Of a stretch of 64,000 nucleotides of DNA, positions 1-8,270 are shown piece after piece. The position numbers and the translations under genes were made by a program. This stretch comes from Aquipluma nitroreducens (GTDB lineage Bacteria > Bacteroidota > Bacteroidia > Bacteroidales > Prolixibacteraceae). The notes under the pieces are model-generated. The model did not search any database, had not been told where the DNA came from, and worked only from the letters and a program-made list of their open reading frames with translations. Positions within the stretch are counted from its first letter, which is position 1; each line of letters opens with the position of its first letter. The stretch covers positions 3,673,001 through 3,737,000 of the forward strand of contig NZ_AP018694.1 in NCBI RefSeq assembly GCF_009689585.1. The letters run 5' to 3'.

Positions 1-1
1 C

Positions 2-1267
2 CAACTGGATTCGTTCACCGCCCGGAACTTCAACTTCGAAAAGTTTGAGCGCGAGATTCACGAGAATTTTGGTGTAGACTACAACGATCATCCTTGGTTA
101 AAGCCAGTCCGGTACGCCAAAAACCGTTTCGATCCATCCCAAACCATTGCCAATTATCCATTCTTTTCCATCGAGAGCGATGAATTGCACGAAGTTGGTG
201 TGGGTCCAATTCATGCCGGAATCATCGAGCCGGGGCATTTCAGGTTCATTTGTAACGGCGAGCAGATTCTCCATCTCGAAATCCAGTTGGGTTATCAGCA
301 TCGCGGAATCGAACAACAATTTTTGGCAAAGAAAAAGCTGCTTCAACGAACTACCATTGCTGAATCAATAGCTGGCGATACTGTTGTTGGACATACCACC
401 GCCTTTTCGCATGTTTGGGAAAGCCTTTGCGGATTTCAACCTTCACACGACATGGAATATGCCCGGACACTTGCCCTCGAATTGGAGCGAATGGCAGTGC
501 ATACAGGTGATCTGAGCGCGGTTTGTACCGACATTGCTTACCAGTTAGGCAGTGCGGTGTTTGGTCGTTTACGCACGCCGATCATCAATTTTATGCAGGA
601 GTGGGGCGGTAACCGTTTATCCAAAGGATTGATCAGACCTGGCCGAAATCAATTTCCGTTTACTCCTGAATTGGCTCAACGATTGGCCGGAATATTGGAT
701 GTTTACGAACCCGACTTTCTGGAAATGAATGAGCAATTGTTCCAACTGCCCAGCGCCCTTTCGCGTTTTGAGCGTACCGGCGTGGTTTCGTATGAAGATG
801 TTTTATCGATTGGAACGGTTGGAATGGCTGCCCGCATGAGTGGACTGAGCCGTGATATTCGTCAATCGCATCCGTTTGGTCTTTATCCGGAAATGAATCA
901 CGAACCCATCATCAAACACCATGGCGACGTGTATTCTAGGGTTCAAATCCGTAAGGCAGAAGTCAAACAATCCATGCAATACATTCGGAATCTGATTCAA
1001 AATGTTCCTGAAAGTTCAGAAAACGAACCTGTATTCCAGAGTCCGAAGCCCAATTCGTTTACCCTTTCGCTGGTCGAAGGTTGGCGTGGCGAAATTTGCC
1101 ATTGCGCCATCACTGACGAACAGGGCGAATTAGCACATTATAAAGTGAAAGACCCGTCGTTTCACAACTGGCTGGCATTGGCATTGGCGGTGAGGAATAA
1201 TGAGATTTCAGATTTCCCGATTTGTAACAAGAGTTTTAACCTGTCATATTCAGGTCACGATTTGTAA
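2..1267 (+). CDS. Energy-converting hydrogenase-like large subunit, Ni ligands lost (5'-truncated by window edge)
   Basis: The frame is open from base 2, so the 5' end lies outside the window; 421 residues are visible. The block around GPIHAGIIEPGHFRF and GYQHRGIE is typical of the HycE/HyfG/NuoD-type large subunit of membrane-bound group 4 hydrogenases and complex I. In true hydrogenases two CxxC motifs hold the NiFe site. Here the first is replaced by AGDT (Ala and Thr at visible residues 124 and 127) and the C-terminal one by CNKS (Cys 408, Ser 411). This matches what is known of Ehr (energy-converting hydrogenase-related) complexes, which lack Ni ligands. It probably sits on the cytoplasmic arm of a membrane complex whose antiporter-like subunits should lie upstream. 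The next gene, 120 bp downstream, is its small-subunit partner. Substrate unknown. Confidence 0.85.
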   Translation, partial: QLDSFTARNFNFEKFEREIHENFGVDYNDHPWLKPVRYAKNRFDPSQTIANYPFFSIESDELHEVGVGPIHAGIIEPGHFRFICNGEQILHLEIQLGYQHRGIEQQFLAKKKLLQRTTIAESIAGDTVVGHTTAFSHVWESLCGFQPSHDMEYARTLALELERMAVHTGDLSAVCTDIAYQLGSAVFGRLRTPIINFMQEWGGNRLSKGLIRPGRNQFPFTPELAQRLAGILDVYEPDFLEMNEQLFQLPSALSRFERTGVVSYEDVLSIGTVGMAARMSGLSRDIRQSHPFGLYPEMNHEPIIKHHGDVYSRVQIRKAEVKQSMQYIRNLIQNVPESSENEPVFQSPKPNSFTLSLVEGWRGEICHCAITDEQGELAHYKVKDPSFHNWLALALAVRNNEISDFPICNKSFNLSYSGHDL

Positions 1268-1271
1268 AAAA

Positions 1272-1349
1272 GAGTTCCTGAGCGACAAAGCGACAAAGTA
1301 CCAAAGTAAAAAACATCTCAGGTACTTAGGTACTCAGGTGCTTTGTGGC
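1272..1349. repeat. Imperfect inverted repeat between the two hydrogenase-like genes
   Basis: The spacer holds CCTGAG, ACAAAG and AAAGTACC on one side and GGTACTT, GTACTCAGG and CTTTGTGG on the other, so the region can fold into a long imperfect hairpin. It resembles the other palindromic intergenic repeats in this window. It lacks a clear T tract in the forward direction, so a role as mRNA processing or stability element is as likely as termination. Confidence 0.5.
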
Positions 1350-1387
1350 TGATAATGAATATATTTCGAATTTATAAATGACACACC

Positions 1388-2143
1388 ATGTTCGATAATG
1401 TAAAAATAGTCTATCATCAAGGCAAGCAATTTATTACGGATACGGCAAATGCCAAGGTTCCCGGAATTTTCAGAGGTCGTCCGGTGATTAGTTTCGAAAA
1501 GGTAAACGAAGCTGAGTTGGTCGATTTGTGTCCTGTTGATGCCATTTCGGGGAATCCGGTAAGCATCGACCTGGGAAAATGTACCTTTTGTGGCGAGTGT
1601 GCCAAACAATTTCCGAATAAGATCCGGTTCACGACCGACTATAAAATATCAACCAACGACCGCAATCGGTTGATCGTGAAAGAAGGCGATGAAGAACCGA
1701 TTGAAGTTGATCCCGAAAAGGTACGCAATGAAATTCGCCGGATTTTTGGCCGTTCATTAAAGCTGCGACAAGTAAGTGCTGGTGGCGATAACAGTTGCGA
1801 AATGGAACTCAATGCCGCCAACAATGTGCAGTTCGACATCAGTCGATATGGAATTGACTTTGTGGCTTCGCCGCGCCATGCCGATGGAATTGTGATTACC
1901 GGCCCCATCACTGAAAACATGGCTGAACCGTTGCAGATTTGTTACGATGCAATTCCCGAACCCAAAATCATTGTACTGGTTGGTACCGATGCCATTAGCG
2001 GTGGTATTCATGTAGGTAGTTCTGCCCTTGATCGCAGTTTTCTCGATAAATATCCCATCGATCTTTATATTCCGGGCAACCCGGCCCATCCGCTGACCAT
2101 TGTTAATGGATTGCTGGATTTGACCCGAAAACGGAAAATCTGA
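1388..2143 (+). CDS. Ferredoxin-hydrogenase small subunit fusion, most proximal-cluster ligands lost
   Basis: 251 residues. The N-terminal part (about 40-80) is a one-cluster ferredoxin domain: CP at 48 and CTFCGEC giving Cys 65, 68 and 71. The C-terminal part (about 115-251) is a NuoB/HycG-like small subunit, recognisable by ASPRHADGIVITG and the EPK-VLVG stretch. In the family four cysteines hold the proximal [4Fe-4S] cluster. Here only Cys137 remains; the other positions read Asp134, Asp201 (VGTD instead of GxCA) and Asn231 (PGNP instead of PGCP). It looks like HyfH fused to HyfI and pairs with the large subunit upstream. The intact ferredoxin cluster suggests it can still take an electron, but the usual route onward is missing. 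Confidence 0.8.
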   Translation: MFDNVKIVYHQGKQFITDTANAKVPGIFRGRPVISFEKVNEAELVDLCPVDAISGNPVSIDLGKCTFCGECAKQFPNKIRFTTDYKISTNDRNRLIVKEGDEEPIEVDPEKVRNEIRRIFGRSLKLRQVSAGGDNSCEMELNAANNVQFDISRYGIDFVASPRHADGIVITGPITENMAEPLQICYDAIPEPKIIVLVGTDAISGGIHVGSSALDRSFLDKYPIDLYIPGNPAHPLTIVNGLLDLTRKRKI

Positions 2144-2161
2144 AAATCTTCATCTCTATGT

Positions 2162-2181
2162 CCACGGATTAAAATCCGTGG
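2162..2181. repeat. Short palindrome CCACGGATT-AA-AATCCGTGG
   Basis: A 9-bp perfect inverted repeat with a 2-nt centre lies between the end of the hydrogenase-like operon and the convergent GNAT gene. It could act as a bidirectional terminator stem, though no strong T run follows; it may belong to a dispersed intergenic repeat family. Confidence 0.6.
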
Positions 2182-2273
2182 TTACAACACGAACTGTTCC
2201 TCCGGAACTTACCTGATAGAACTGTGGACCCGCATTGTTTTGTTGGGATGGAACTTATGCCATCAAAATAGAT

Positions 2274-2801
2274 CTACAAAACCTTTTGAAACATCAATTC
2301 ATTTTTCCAGCCATCCAGCGTTCGGCGCCAATCTTTTTTTGTGCCAATGAGTTCGAACCCGTTGCTTTTGAATAAATGGATACTTGCCAGATTATCTTCG
2401 CTGATGTTGGCGTACAATTGGTGCAGCCTGAGATAATTGCTGGCATAGGCACAAAGCAATTGCACGGCATCGTTGGCGTAACCCCGCTTCCGGTCATTTT
2501 CGTCATGAATAAGGATTCCAACACCTGCGCGAAAATGAAAAGGGTCGAAGTCGAAAAGGTCGATGGCTCCAACAGGCTTGCCTTCCAGAGTTTCGATAAC
2601 CATGCGAATCTGCCTGCTTTCGTAGATGTCGCGCTGTGAATCTTTGATGTATTTGGCTAAAATGTATTTGGAGTAAGGTTCGACGGTATTACTGATTTCC
2701 CAGATTTTCGCATCGTTTTCCCATTCAAAAAGGATGTCGATATCTTCAGGTTCGAGCGCCCTGAAACGAATCTTGCCAAATTCGAGTTTCATACTTGTCA
2801 T
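2274..2801 (-). CDS. GNAT-family N-acetyltransferase (RimJ/RimL-like)
   Basis: 175 residues. The N-terminal IRFRALEPEDIDILFEWEND is the typical opening of RimL/SpeG-like acetyltransferases. The acetyl-CoA-binding region follows at about residues 90-125 (DENDRKRGYANDAVQLL), and SIHLFKSNGFELIGTKKDW is the usual C-terminal part of the fold. It presumably transfers an acetyl group to an amine; the substrate cannot be told. The start overlaps the stop of the glycosyltransferase gene by four bases (ATGA), so the two are translationally coupled and this gene is second in the pair. Confidence 0.85.
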   Translation of the reverse strand: MTSMKLEFGKIRFRALEPEDIDILFEWENDAKIWEISNTVEPYSKYILAKYIKDSQRDIYESRQIRMVIETLEGKPVGAIDLFDFDPFHFRAGVGILIHDENDRKRGYANDAVQLLCAYASNYLRLHQLYANISEDNLASIHLFKSNGFELIGTKKDWRRTLDGWKNELMFQKVL

Positions 2802-4744
2802 GATTGTCCGATATTTTTCCAGGCTTTCAGAACGATTTCCAGATCGTTCATCAACCGGTAATCCTTAGCGTAAACGATATTCAGTTCATCTTTCTTTTTC
2901 TGCGGAATCGTTTCCGGGAAAAGTGAAGCAGGCGAGAGTATTCCTTTTTTTATGGAAGGTAGGTTGTTTTGTTTTCCGGAGCAGTATCCTACCCAACTTT
3001 TCTTTCCGGAAAGAACTTCCGGGATACTCCGTAAGAAACCCAATTTAGTGTTTGCTTTCCAGATTAACAAGGGCGAAAGGACAAGCAGGCAAATTGCTGT
3101 TGCAAGATCGAATGCGCGTTTGTTTTGCTTGTTGTTTTCCTTTGCAATCGAATTGATGTGAACCACATACATTTCGCCGGAAGTTGAAATAGAGTTGCTG
3201 CCAATAATCGAGAAACTTTCAGGTGGCGCAATTTTATAGTCGATGTTGAGGTTGTTCAGATCAAGCATAAGGCGAATGATTTCCTGCGAAGGAATGTCTT
3301 CAGACGAGAAAATCAATTCTTCAATTTTGTTGATTCGGATGATTTCGGGCAATTTCTGAATATTCCCGAGATAGAACTGTTCATGAACCGAATTGTTGGG
3401 CGATACAAATCCAACAAGTTCAATTTTTAGTCCTGAATGGCTAATCAATTCCGAAATGCGTTTCGATTCGTCTATTCCAGCCAGCACTGCGATCCGTTTT
3501 TGCTTGTCGATCTCAAGTTCGAGTCCGGGAACCTTAAATTGATGCAGCAAATACCTATATGCTGGTAATGTCAGGAATGCCCATGCTGAACCCAAAAGCA
3601 ATAAAGCTCTTGAATAGCGCATCGTTTCATCGATCAACGAATAAAAAACGAGGATCGAAATTGTTCCCCACAACAGGCCTTTGAAAATCCGGTTGAACTG
3701 GATGTATTTCCGGTATCCTCCATTAAGCCAAATGCAGCCAACCCAGATGAGGATATAAATGGGAACTGCTATTTGTAGGTATTCCGGAGGATAATAACCA
3801 CGTTTGAATTTGTAGGTTTCCCAGATAGGGAGCAGGCTTGCAAAGCCAATGAAGATGAAAAAAGCATCGGCCAGAACTAGTTTGATGGTTTTGAATAATC
3901 TTCCGATCAGAGACAAGAGTGCCCTAAGGTAAATCGCCAGCTTAATCAGGATGGTAAATTGGCGGGCATTTCCTTTTGAAAAGTGTTTCCCGGCAAAAAT
4001 GATCATCGCGTTGTAAAACACTTTCACGTAATTAATGCTGCCCTTTTTGGTGCTTTCGCCTTTGTAATGGATGATGGTGGTTTCGGGGAAATAATAGTTT
4101 TTATAACCGCCTTTGGTAATGCGGTACGAAAGGTCGATGTCTTCGCCATACATGAAATAATCTTCGTCGAGCAGTCCCACTTTTGCGAGTGTTTTGCGTC
4201 GAAGAAGCATAAATGCGCCAGCCAAAACGTCAACCTCATGAATCTGGTCATTGTTGAGATATCCCAGGTGGTAACGTCCAAATCGTTTGGAACGGGGGAA
4301 AAGACTTGAAATCCCTGACATTTTCCAGAACGCAACTTCCGGAGTGGGTAACCCACGTTTCGATTCAGGTAAAAACCGGCCTTTCCCATCAATCATTTTA
4401 ACGCCCAGGCCTCCGGCATCGGGCGTTTTATCCATAAAATCAACGATTTTCAGGAAGCAGTCTTCCTCAACAACCGTATCGGGGTTGAGTAGTAAAATAT
4501 ATTCTCCTTTGGAAATCCGCATGGCCTGATTGTTGGCTTTCGAGAAGCCTACATTTTCCTTGTTGGCGATCAGGATAACGTCCGGATATTTTTCTTCAAC
4601 CATCTGGCATGAGCCATCAACCGAATCGTTATCAACCACAATAATTTCGGAACTAAGCTTCGATGCCGCGATTGAGGCGGTATGAAGACATTGCTCCAGA
4701 AAATATTTCACGTTATAATTGACAATGACGATGGATAGCTTCAT
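2798..4744 (-). CDS. Family 2 glycosyltransferase fused to a degenerate sugar-phosphate transferase-like module
   Basis: 648 residues. Residues 1-270 are a complete GT2 domain of the rhamnosyltransferase (WbbL) type: DNDSVDGS, the metal-binding NPDT and the late YGEDIDLSYR motif. Four hydrophobic segments follow (about 285-400), then a Rossmann-like region beginning KRIAVLAGIDESKRISELI. The last part opens with RAFDLATAICLLVLSPLLI, which looks like the membrane helix of WcaJ-type polyprenyl-phosphate sugar-phosphate transferases, but the catalytic core expected after it is shortened and unrecognisable. The layout therefore mimics a GT2 plus WcaJ-like fusion whose second enzyme is probably inactive. 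It likely acts in cell-surface polysaccharide synthesis at the inner membrane. Confidence 0.8.
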   Translation of the reverse strand: MKLSIVIVNYNVKYFLEQCLHTASIAASKLSSEIIVVDNDSVDGSCQMVEEKYPDVILIANKENVGFSKANNQAMRISKGEYILLLNPDTVVEEDCFLKIVDFMDKTPDAGGLGVKMIDGKGRFLPESKRGLPTPEVAFWKMSGISSLFPRSKRFGRYHLGYLNNDQIHEVDVLAGAFMLLRRKTLAKVGLLDEDYFMYGEDIDLSYRITKGGYKNYYFPETTIIHYKGESTKKGSINYVKVFYNAMIIFAGKHFSKGNARQFTILIKLAIYLRALLSLIGRLFKTIKLVLADAFFIFIGFASLLPIWETYKFKRGYYPPEYLQIAVPIYILIWVGCIWLNGGYRKYIQFNRIFKGLLWGTISILVFYSLIDETMRYSRALLLLGSAWAFLTLPAYRYLLHQFKVPGLELEIDKQKRIAVLAGIDESKRISELISHSGLKIELVGFVSPNNSVHEQFYLGNIQKLPEIIRINKIEELIFSSEDIPSQEIIRLMLDLNNLNIDYKIAPPESFSIIGSNSISTSGEMYVVHINSIAKENNKQNKRAFDLATAICLLVLSPLLIWKANTKLGFLRSIPEVLSGKKSWVGYCSGKQNNLPSIKKGILSPASLFPETIPQKKKDELNIVYAKDYRLMNDLEIVLKAWKNIGQS

Positions 4745-4810
4745 TCGTTTCTGTTTTCTATGTGTCTATGTGGTTTTTATTTCCTTTTTTCTGATGACAA
4801 ATGACTTTCC

Positions 4811-5437
4811 CTAGCGTATGATTGATTCTTCAAAGTTCATCCGATTGACGATCGACCGGCCAAGTGTAACTTCATCGGTATATTCCAGTTCGTCGCCAAT
4901 TGAAACGCCTCTGGCCAGTGTCGAAATCTTTACTTCAGTGTTTTTTAGTTTCTTGTAAATAAAAAAATTGGTCGTGTCGCCCTCCATGGTTGTACTTAGC
5001 GCCAGAATTATTTCTTCGGTATTTCCTTCATTCACGCGGGTTACCAGCGAGTCAACTTCCAGATCCGAAGGGCCAATCCCATCCATAGGAGAGATAATAC
5101 CTCCTAAAACGTGATACAAGCCTTTAAATTGTTGTGTGTTTTCAATCGACATCACATCTTTGATATTTTCGACTACACAAATGATGGATGGATTTCGCGA
5201 AGGATTGGCACAGATGCTGCAAATGTCGGTGTCCGAAATGTTGTGGCAAACTTTGCAGTGTTTAATTTCTGAGCGAAGCTGGATCAGGCTGTTGCCAAAT
5301 ATTTCCACTTCCTGAAGGTCTTGTTTGAGCAAATGCAAAACCAATCGTAAAGCTGACTTTCGTCCAATACCAGGTAATTTAGCAAATTCATTCACCGCAT
5401 TTTCAAGTAATCTTGATGGAAACCGATCGATATGCAT
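4811..5437 (-). CDS. recR: Recombination mediator protein RecR
   Basis: 208 residues, the normal size of RecR. The helix-hairpin-helix [11 protein letters not shown] is at 21-31, a four-cysteine zinc finger uses Cys61, 64, 73 and 76, and a Toprim domain follows ([14 protein letters not shown], then [13 protein letters not shown]). The C-terminal part carries the Walker-B-like [18 protein letters not shown]. It works with RecO and RecF in loading RecA at single-strand gaps. It stands between the glycosyltransferase and the histidine kinase, without an obvious functional link to either. Confidence 0.97.
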   Translation of the reverse strand: MHIDRFPSRLLENAVNEFAKLPGIGRKSALRLVLHLLKQDLQEVEIFGNSLIQLRSEIKHCKVCHNISDTDICSICANPSRNPSIICVVENIKDVMSIENTQQFKGLYHVLGGIISPMDGIGPSDLEVDSLVTRVNEGNTEEIILALSTTMEGDTTNFFIYKKLKNTEVKISTLARGVSIGDELEYTDEVTLGRSIVNRMNFEESIIR

Positions 5438-5513
5438 ATTCTGATTGTTTTGTAAGCCTCAAATTTAATCAGCGAATTTGATTAAATGGATTTGGCGATC
5501 GAATTTCGTTGGT

Positions 5514-8108
5514 TTATTTGTTGAGATATTTTGCAACGGTAGCCAGAACATCGTCCATCCGGATCGGTTTAACCAATACTTCATTACAACCTGCATTCAT
5601 GCATTTTTGCTTGTCTTCGGCCATAGCATAGGCGGTCTGGGCAATGATGGGTAGCGACTTGTCGGTTAGCCTGATTTGGCTCGTGGCTTCATAGCCGTTT
5701 ATTTCAGGTAATTGAATATCCATCAGGATCAGGTCAACCTTCGAACTTTTGTACATCTTCAGGACATCAATGCCGTCTTTGGCCCAAATCACATTGGCAC
5801 CTGTTTTTTGAAGTATGCTGTACAGGTATTCATAATTGTACGGCGTATCTTCCGCAATCATGATGGTAAAGTTGCTGAAGTTGTATCTTGAAGGTGTTGT
5901 TGGTTTTACTGCGGCTCTTACCATTGGTATTTTAATTTTATCATACGGAAGAGTCAAAAAGAAAATGCTTCCTTCGCCTTCAACCGATTTTACGCTGATA
6001 TCGCCACCTAACAATGTAGCCAGATCTTTGCATATGGATAAGCCGAGTCCAGATCCTGAAGCTTCAGAACCGGTGGGTTCGTCAGTTTGACTAAATCGTT
6101 TGAAGATATTTTTAATGCGGCTCTGCGGTATTCCAGTGCCAGTGTCTGAGACGAAAAAGCGCAATTTGTTGTCGTTTACGATGGTATATCCAATCTCAAT
6201 TTGCCCACGTTCGGTGTGCATCAATGCATTCAGATATAGGTTGTTGATTATTTGTTTGAGACGGTAAGGGTCAGTGAATATGACATCGTGATGCGCTTCT
6301 TCCGGAATTTGAAAGTTGAGATCAAGATATTGTTTCTCTTTTCGTTTCAGAAAATTATTATAGGTCATTTCGAGCTCCGAAAATAAATCACCAAGCGAGC
6401 AGGCTTCTTTTTTTATTTTCAATTCGTTGGCTTCTATTTTTACAATATCAATAATGTCATCAACCAGTCGAAGTAACGATTGGCTGTTTTCTTCAATAAT
6501 TCCGGAGTATTTATATCTTTTTTGTGATGGAAGGTCTTCGTTTTTAATGAGTTCGCTAAATCCAATGATTGTATTGATTGGAGTCCTGATCTCGTGACTC
6601 ATGTTGGCCAGGAAAAGATTTTTGTAACTATTGGCTACTTCGGCATCTTGTTTTGCCTTTTTTAAATCCTTTTCAATCTTTTTGAGGTACGAGATATTTT
6701 CTGCAATTTTCACATAATGAGTAATGGTTCCAAAATTGTTTTTGATTGGCGAGATACTGGCCAGTTCCCAATAATATTCTCCGTTCTTTTTTCTGTTTTT
6801 AAATTCGCCTTGCCATTCGTTTCCTGAATTGATTGTTTTCCAGAGTTTTTCGTAAAAGCTGGCTGGCTGAAATCCTGATTTAAGAATACTTGTTTTTTTT
6901 CCTAGTATTTCATGATCACTCCAGCCTGTTATTTTGCAGAATGCGGGATTAAAAAATTCGATACGGCCATCTTTGTCGGTAATAACCACTGAAATTGGGC
7001 TTTGTATGATAGCCTGATGAAGTTTCTTGAATTCACTTTCGGATTTTTTCTCATCGGAAATGTCGCGGTGAGTTCCAAACATTCTTATGGCTTTCCCATT
7101 TTCGTCCCGAAGTGCCGTTGCACGACTTTTAATCCAGATGTAATTGCCGTTTTTATGTCTTAGCCTGAATTCTGCTTCGTAAACACGTAAATTGCTGTTG
7201 ATGAAGTTTTCAATGAACAGAATCATTCTGTCCTTATCTTCAGGGTGAAGTAGTTCTTCCCATACCTTGTAATCATCAGAAATTTCATCGGGATAATAAC
7301 CCAGAATTGATTTCCACTTTCTTGAATAATATATTTTTGCTGAACCCACTTCGTAATCCCAAATGCCTAAATCTGCGGCTTCTATGGCCATTTCATAGCG
7401 CTGTTCGCTTTCAACTAGTTTCTCTTCAATGCGTTTGTAGCGGTTTATGTTTCGAAGGATAATTAATACCGATTGCTGCGAACTGGAAGGATCGATTTCC
7501 GGAATTATAAATAAATTCCACCAGATTTTTTTTTCGCCTATGGCAATCAAAATATCAGCTTCCTGTTGGCGCTGTTGTTGAAAAGCCTGAGCAATCAGGT
7601 TCGTAATTTGCAGCGTATTTTCCTTGAATAATTGGTTTTCTTCAAGGTTTTTCCCAATATAGTTTGATGCTTTTTCTCCAAATTTGGCAGCGAAATTTTT
7701 GGAAATATACACAACCTGCATGTTTGTATTTATCCGAATAAGTACCTCTTTAAGCTTATCAGGCAATGTTTGGTCAATTATTTTCGCTGGTGGTGGAACT
7801 TCTTCAAAACTTAAGAGTGTTATTCCTGAACTTAGGGGTGTAACCGAAATTAATAGAATGCTATTTTTTCGGGTTAAGGATAAATGGCTGATTTTAGTTG
7901 ATTTTATGGCAGGCAATACTTCATTTTCAAAGAAGAAACGGATATTTTTTTTTAGGCCTTCAGTAATCTGAATAAGATTTCCATTCAAATCTAAATGCCC
8001 CTTTCTGAGTATTTGGTTAATCTGACCTGAAAACTCCTCAATCTGAAGATTTTCATCAAGCTTTATATATCCTGAATAATTTTCAATCTTATTGTTTGAG
8101 AGAAACAT
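5514..8108 (-). CDS. Hybrid sensor histidine kinase/response regulator with PAS domains
   Basis: 864 residues and no clear membrane segment, so probably cytoplasmic. An unassigned N-terminal region (1-110) is followed by three PAS-like domains (about 115-225, 240-355 with a PAC end GTHRDISDEKK, and 365-480). The HisKA domain has NMSHEIRTP with His505 as phospho-acceptor. The HATPase domain has the N, G1 and G2 boxes (NLYLNALMH, DTGTGIP, GSGLGLSICK). A receiver domain closes the protein with Asp797 in LILMDIQLPE. No separate output regulator is adjacent, so the phosphorelay partner must be elsewhere. The signal is unknown. Confidence 0.93.
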   Translation of the reverse strand: MFLSNNKIENYSGYIKLDENLQIEEFSGQINQILRKGHLDLNGNLIQITEGLKKNIRFFFENEVLPAIKSTKISHLSLTRKNSILLISVTPLSSGITLLSFEEVPPPAKIIDQTLPDKLKEVLIRINTNMQVVYISKNFAAKFGEKASNYIGKNLEENQLFKENTLQITNLIAQAFQQQRQQEADILIAIGEKKIWWNLFIIPEIDPSSSQQSVLIILRNINRYKRIEEKLVESEQRYEMAIEAADLGIWDYEVGSAKIYYSRKWKSILGYYPDEISDDYKVWEELLHPEDKDRMILFIENFINSNLRVYEAEFRLRHKNGNYIWIKSRATALRDENGKAIRMFGTHRDISDEKKSESEFKKLHQAIIQSPISVVITDKDGRIEFFNPAFCKITGWSDHEILGKKTSILKSGFQPASFYEKLWKTINSGNEWQGEFKNRKKNGEYYWELASISPIKNNFGTITHYVKIAENISYLKKIEKDLKKAKQDAEVANSYKNLFLANMSHEIRTPINTIIGFSELIKNEDLPSQKRYKYSGIIEENSQSLLRLVDDIIDIVKIEANELKIKKEACSLGDLFSELEMTYNNFLKRKEKQYLDLNFQIPEEAHHDVIFTDPYRLKQIINNLYLNALMHTERGQIEIGYTIVNDNKLRFFVSDTGTGIPQSRIKNIFKRFSQTDEPTGSEASGSGLGLSICKDLATLLGGDISVKSVEGEGSIFFLTLPYDKIKIPMVRAAVKPTTPSRYNFSNFTIMIAEDTPYNYEYLYSILQKTGANVIWAKDGIDVLKMYKSSKVDLILMDIQLPEINGYEATSQIRLTDKSLPIIAQTAYAMAEDKQKCMNAGCNEVLVKPIRMDDVLATVAKYLNK

Positions 8109-8270
8109 AGCCTCTTTAAATTTATTAATTACCTAAATTTAGTGAATAATACATTAACAAACATAATTGGATATGGTTTTTTTTCGCCTTGAATTAAAAT
8201 GTTATATATTTTCCTAACAAAGATTTTTGTTTAAGTTTCAGCAAAACCGTTATAAAATCAATTTGAAATT

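Noticed and set aside
185-1267. ATG at 185 as the start of the hydrogenase-like large subunit
   Set aside because: The frame is open and protein-like back to base 2 and includes family-typical sequence, so the gene simply begins outside the window.
2-2143. Functional H2-evolving group 4 hydrogenase
   Set aside because: Both Ni-binding CxxC motifs and most proximal-cluster cysteines are absent.
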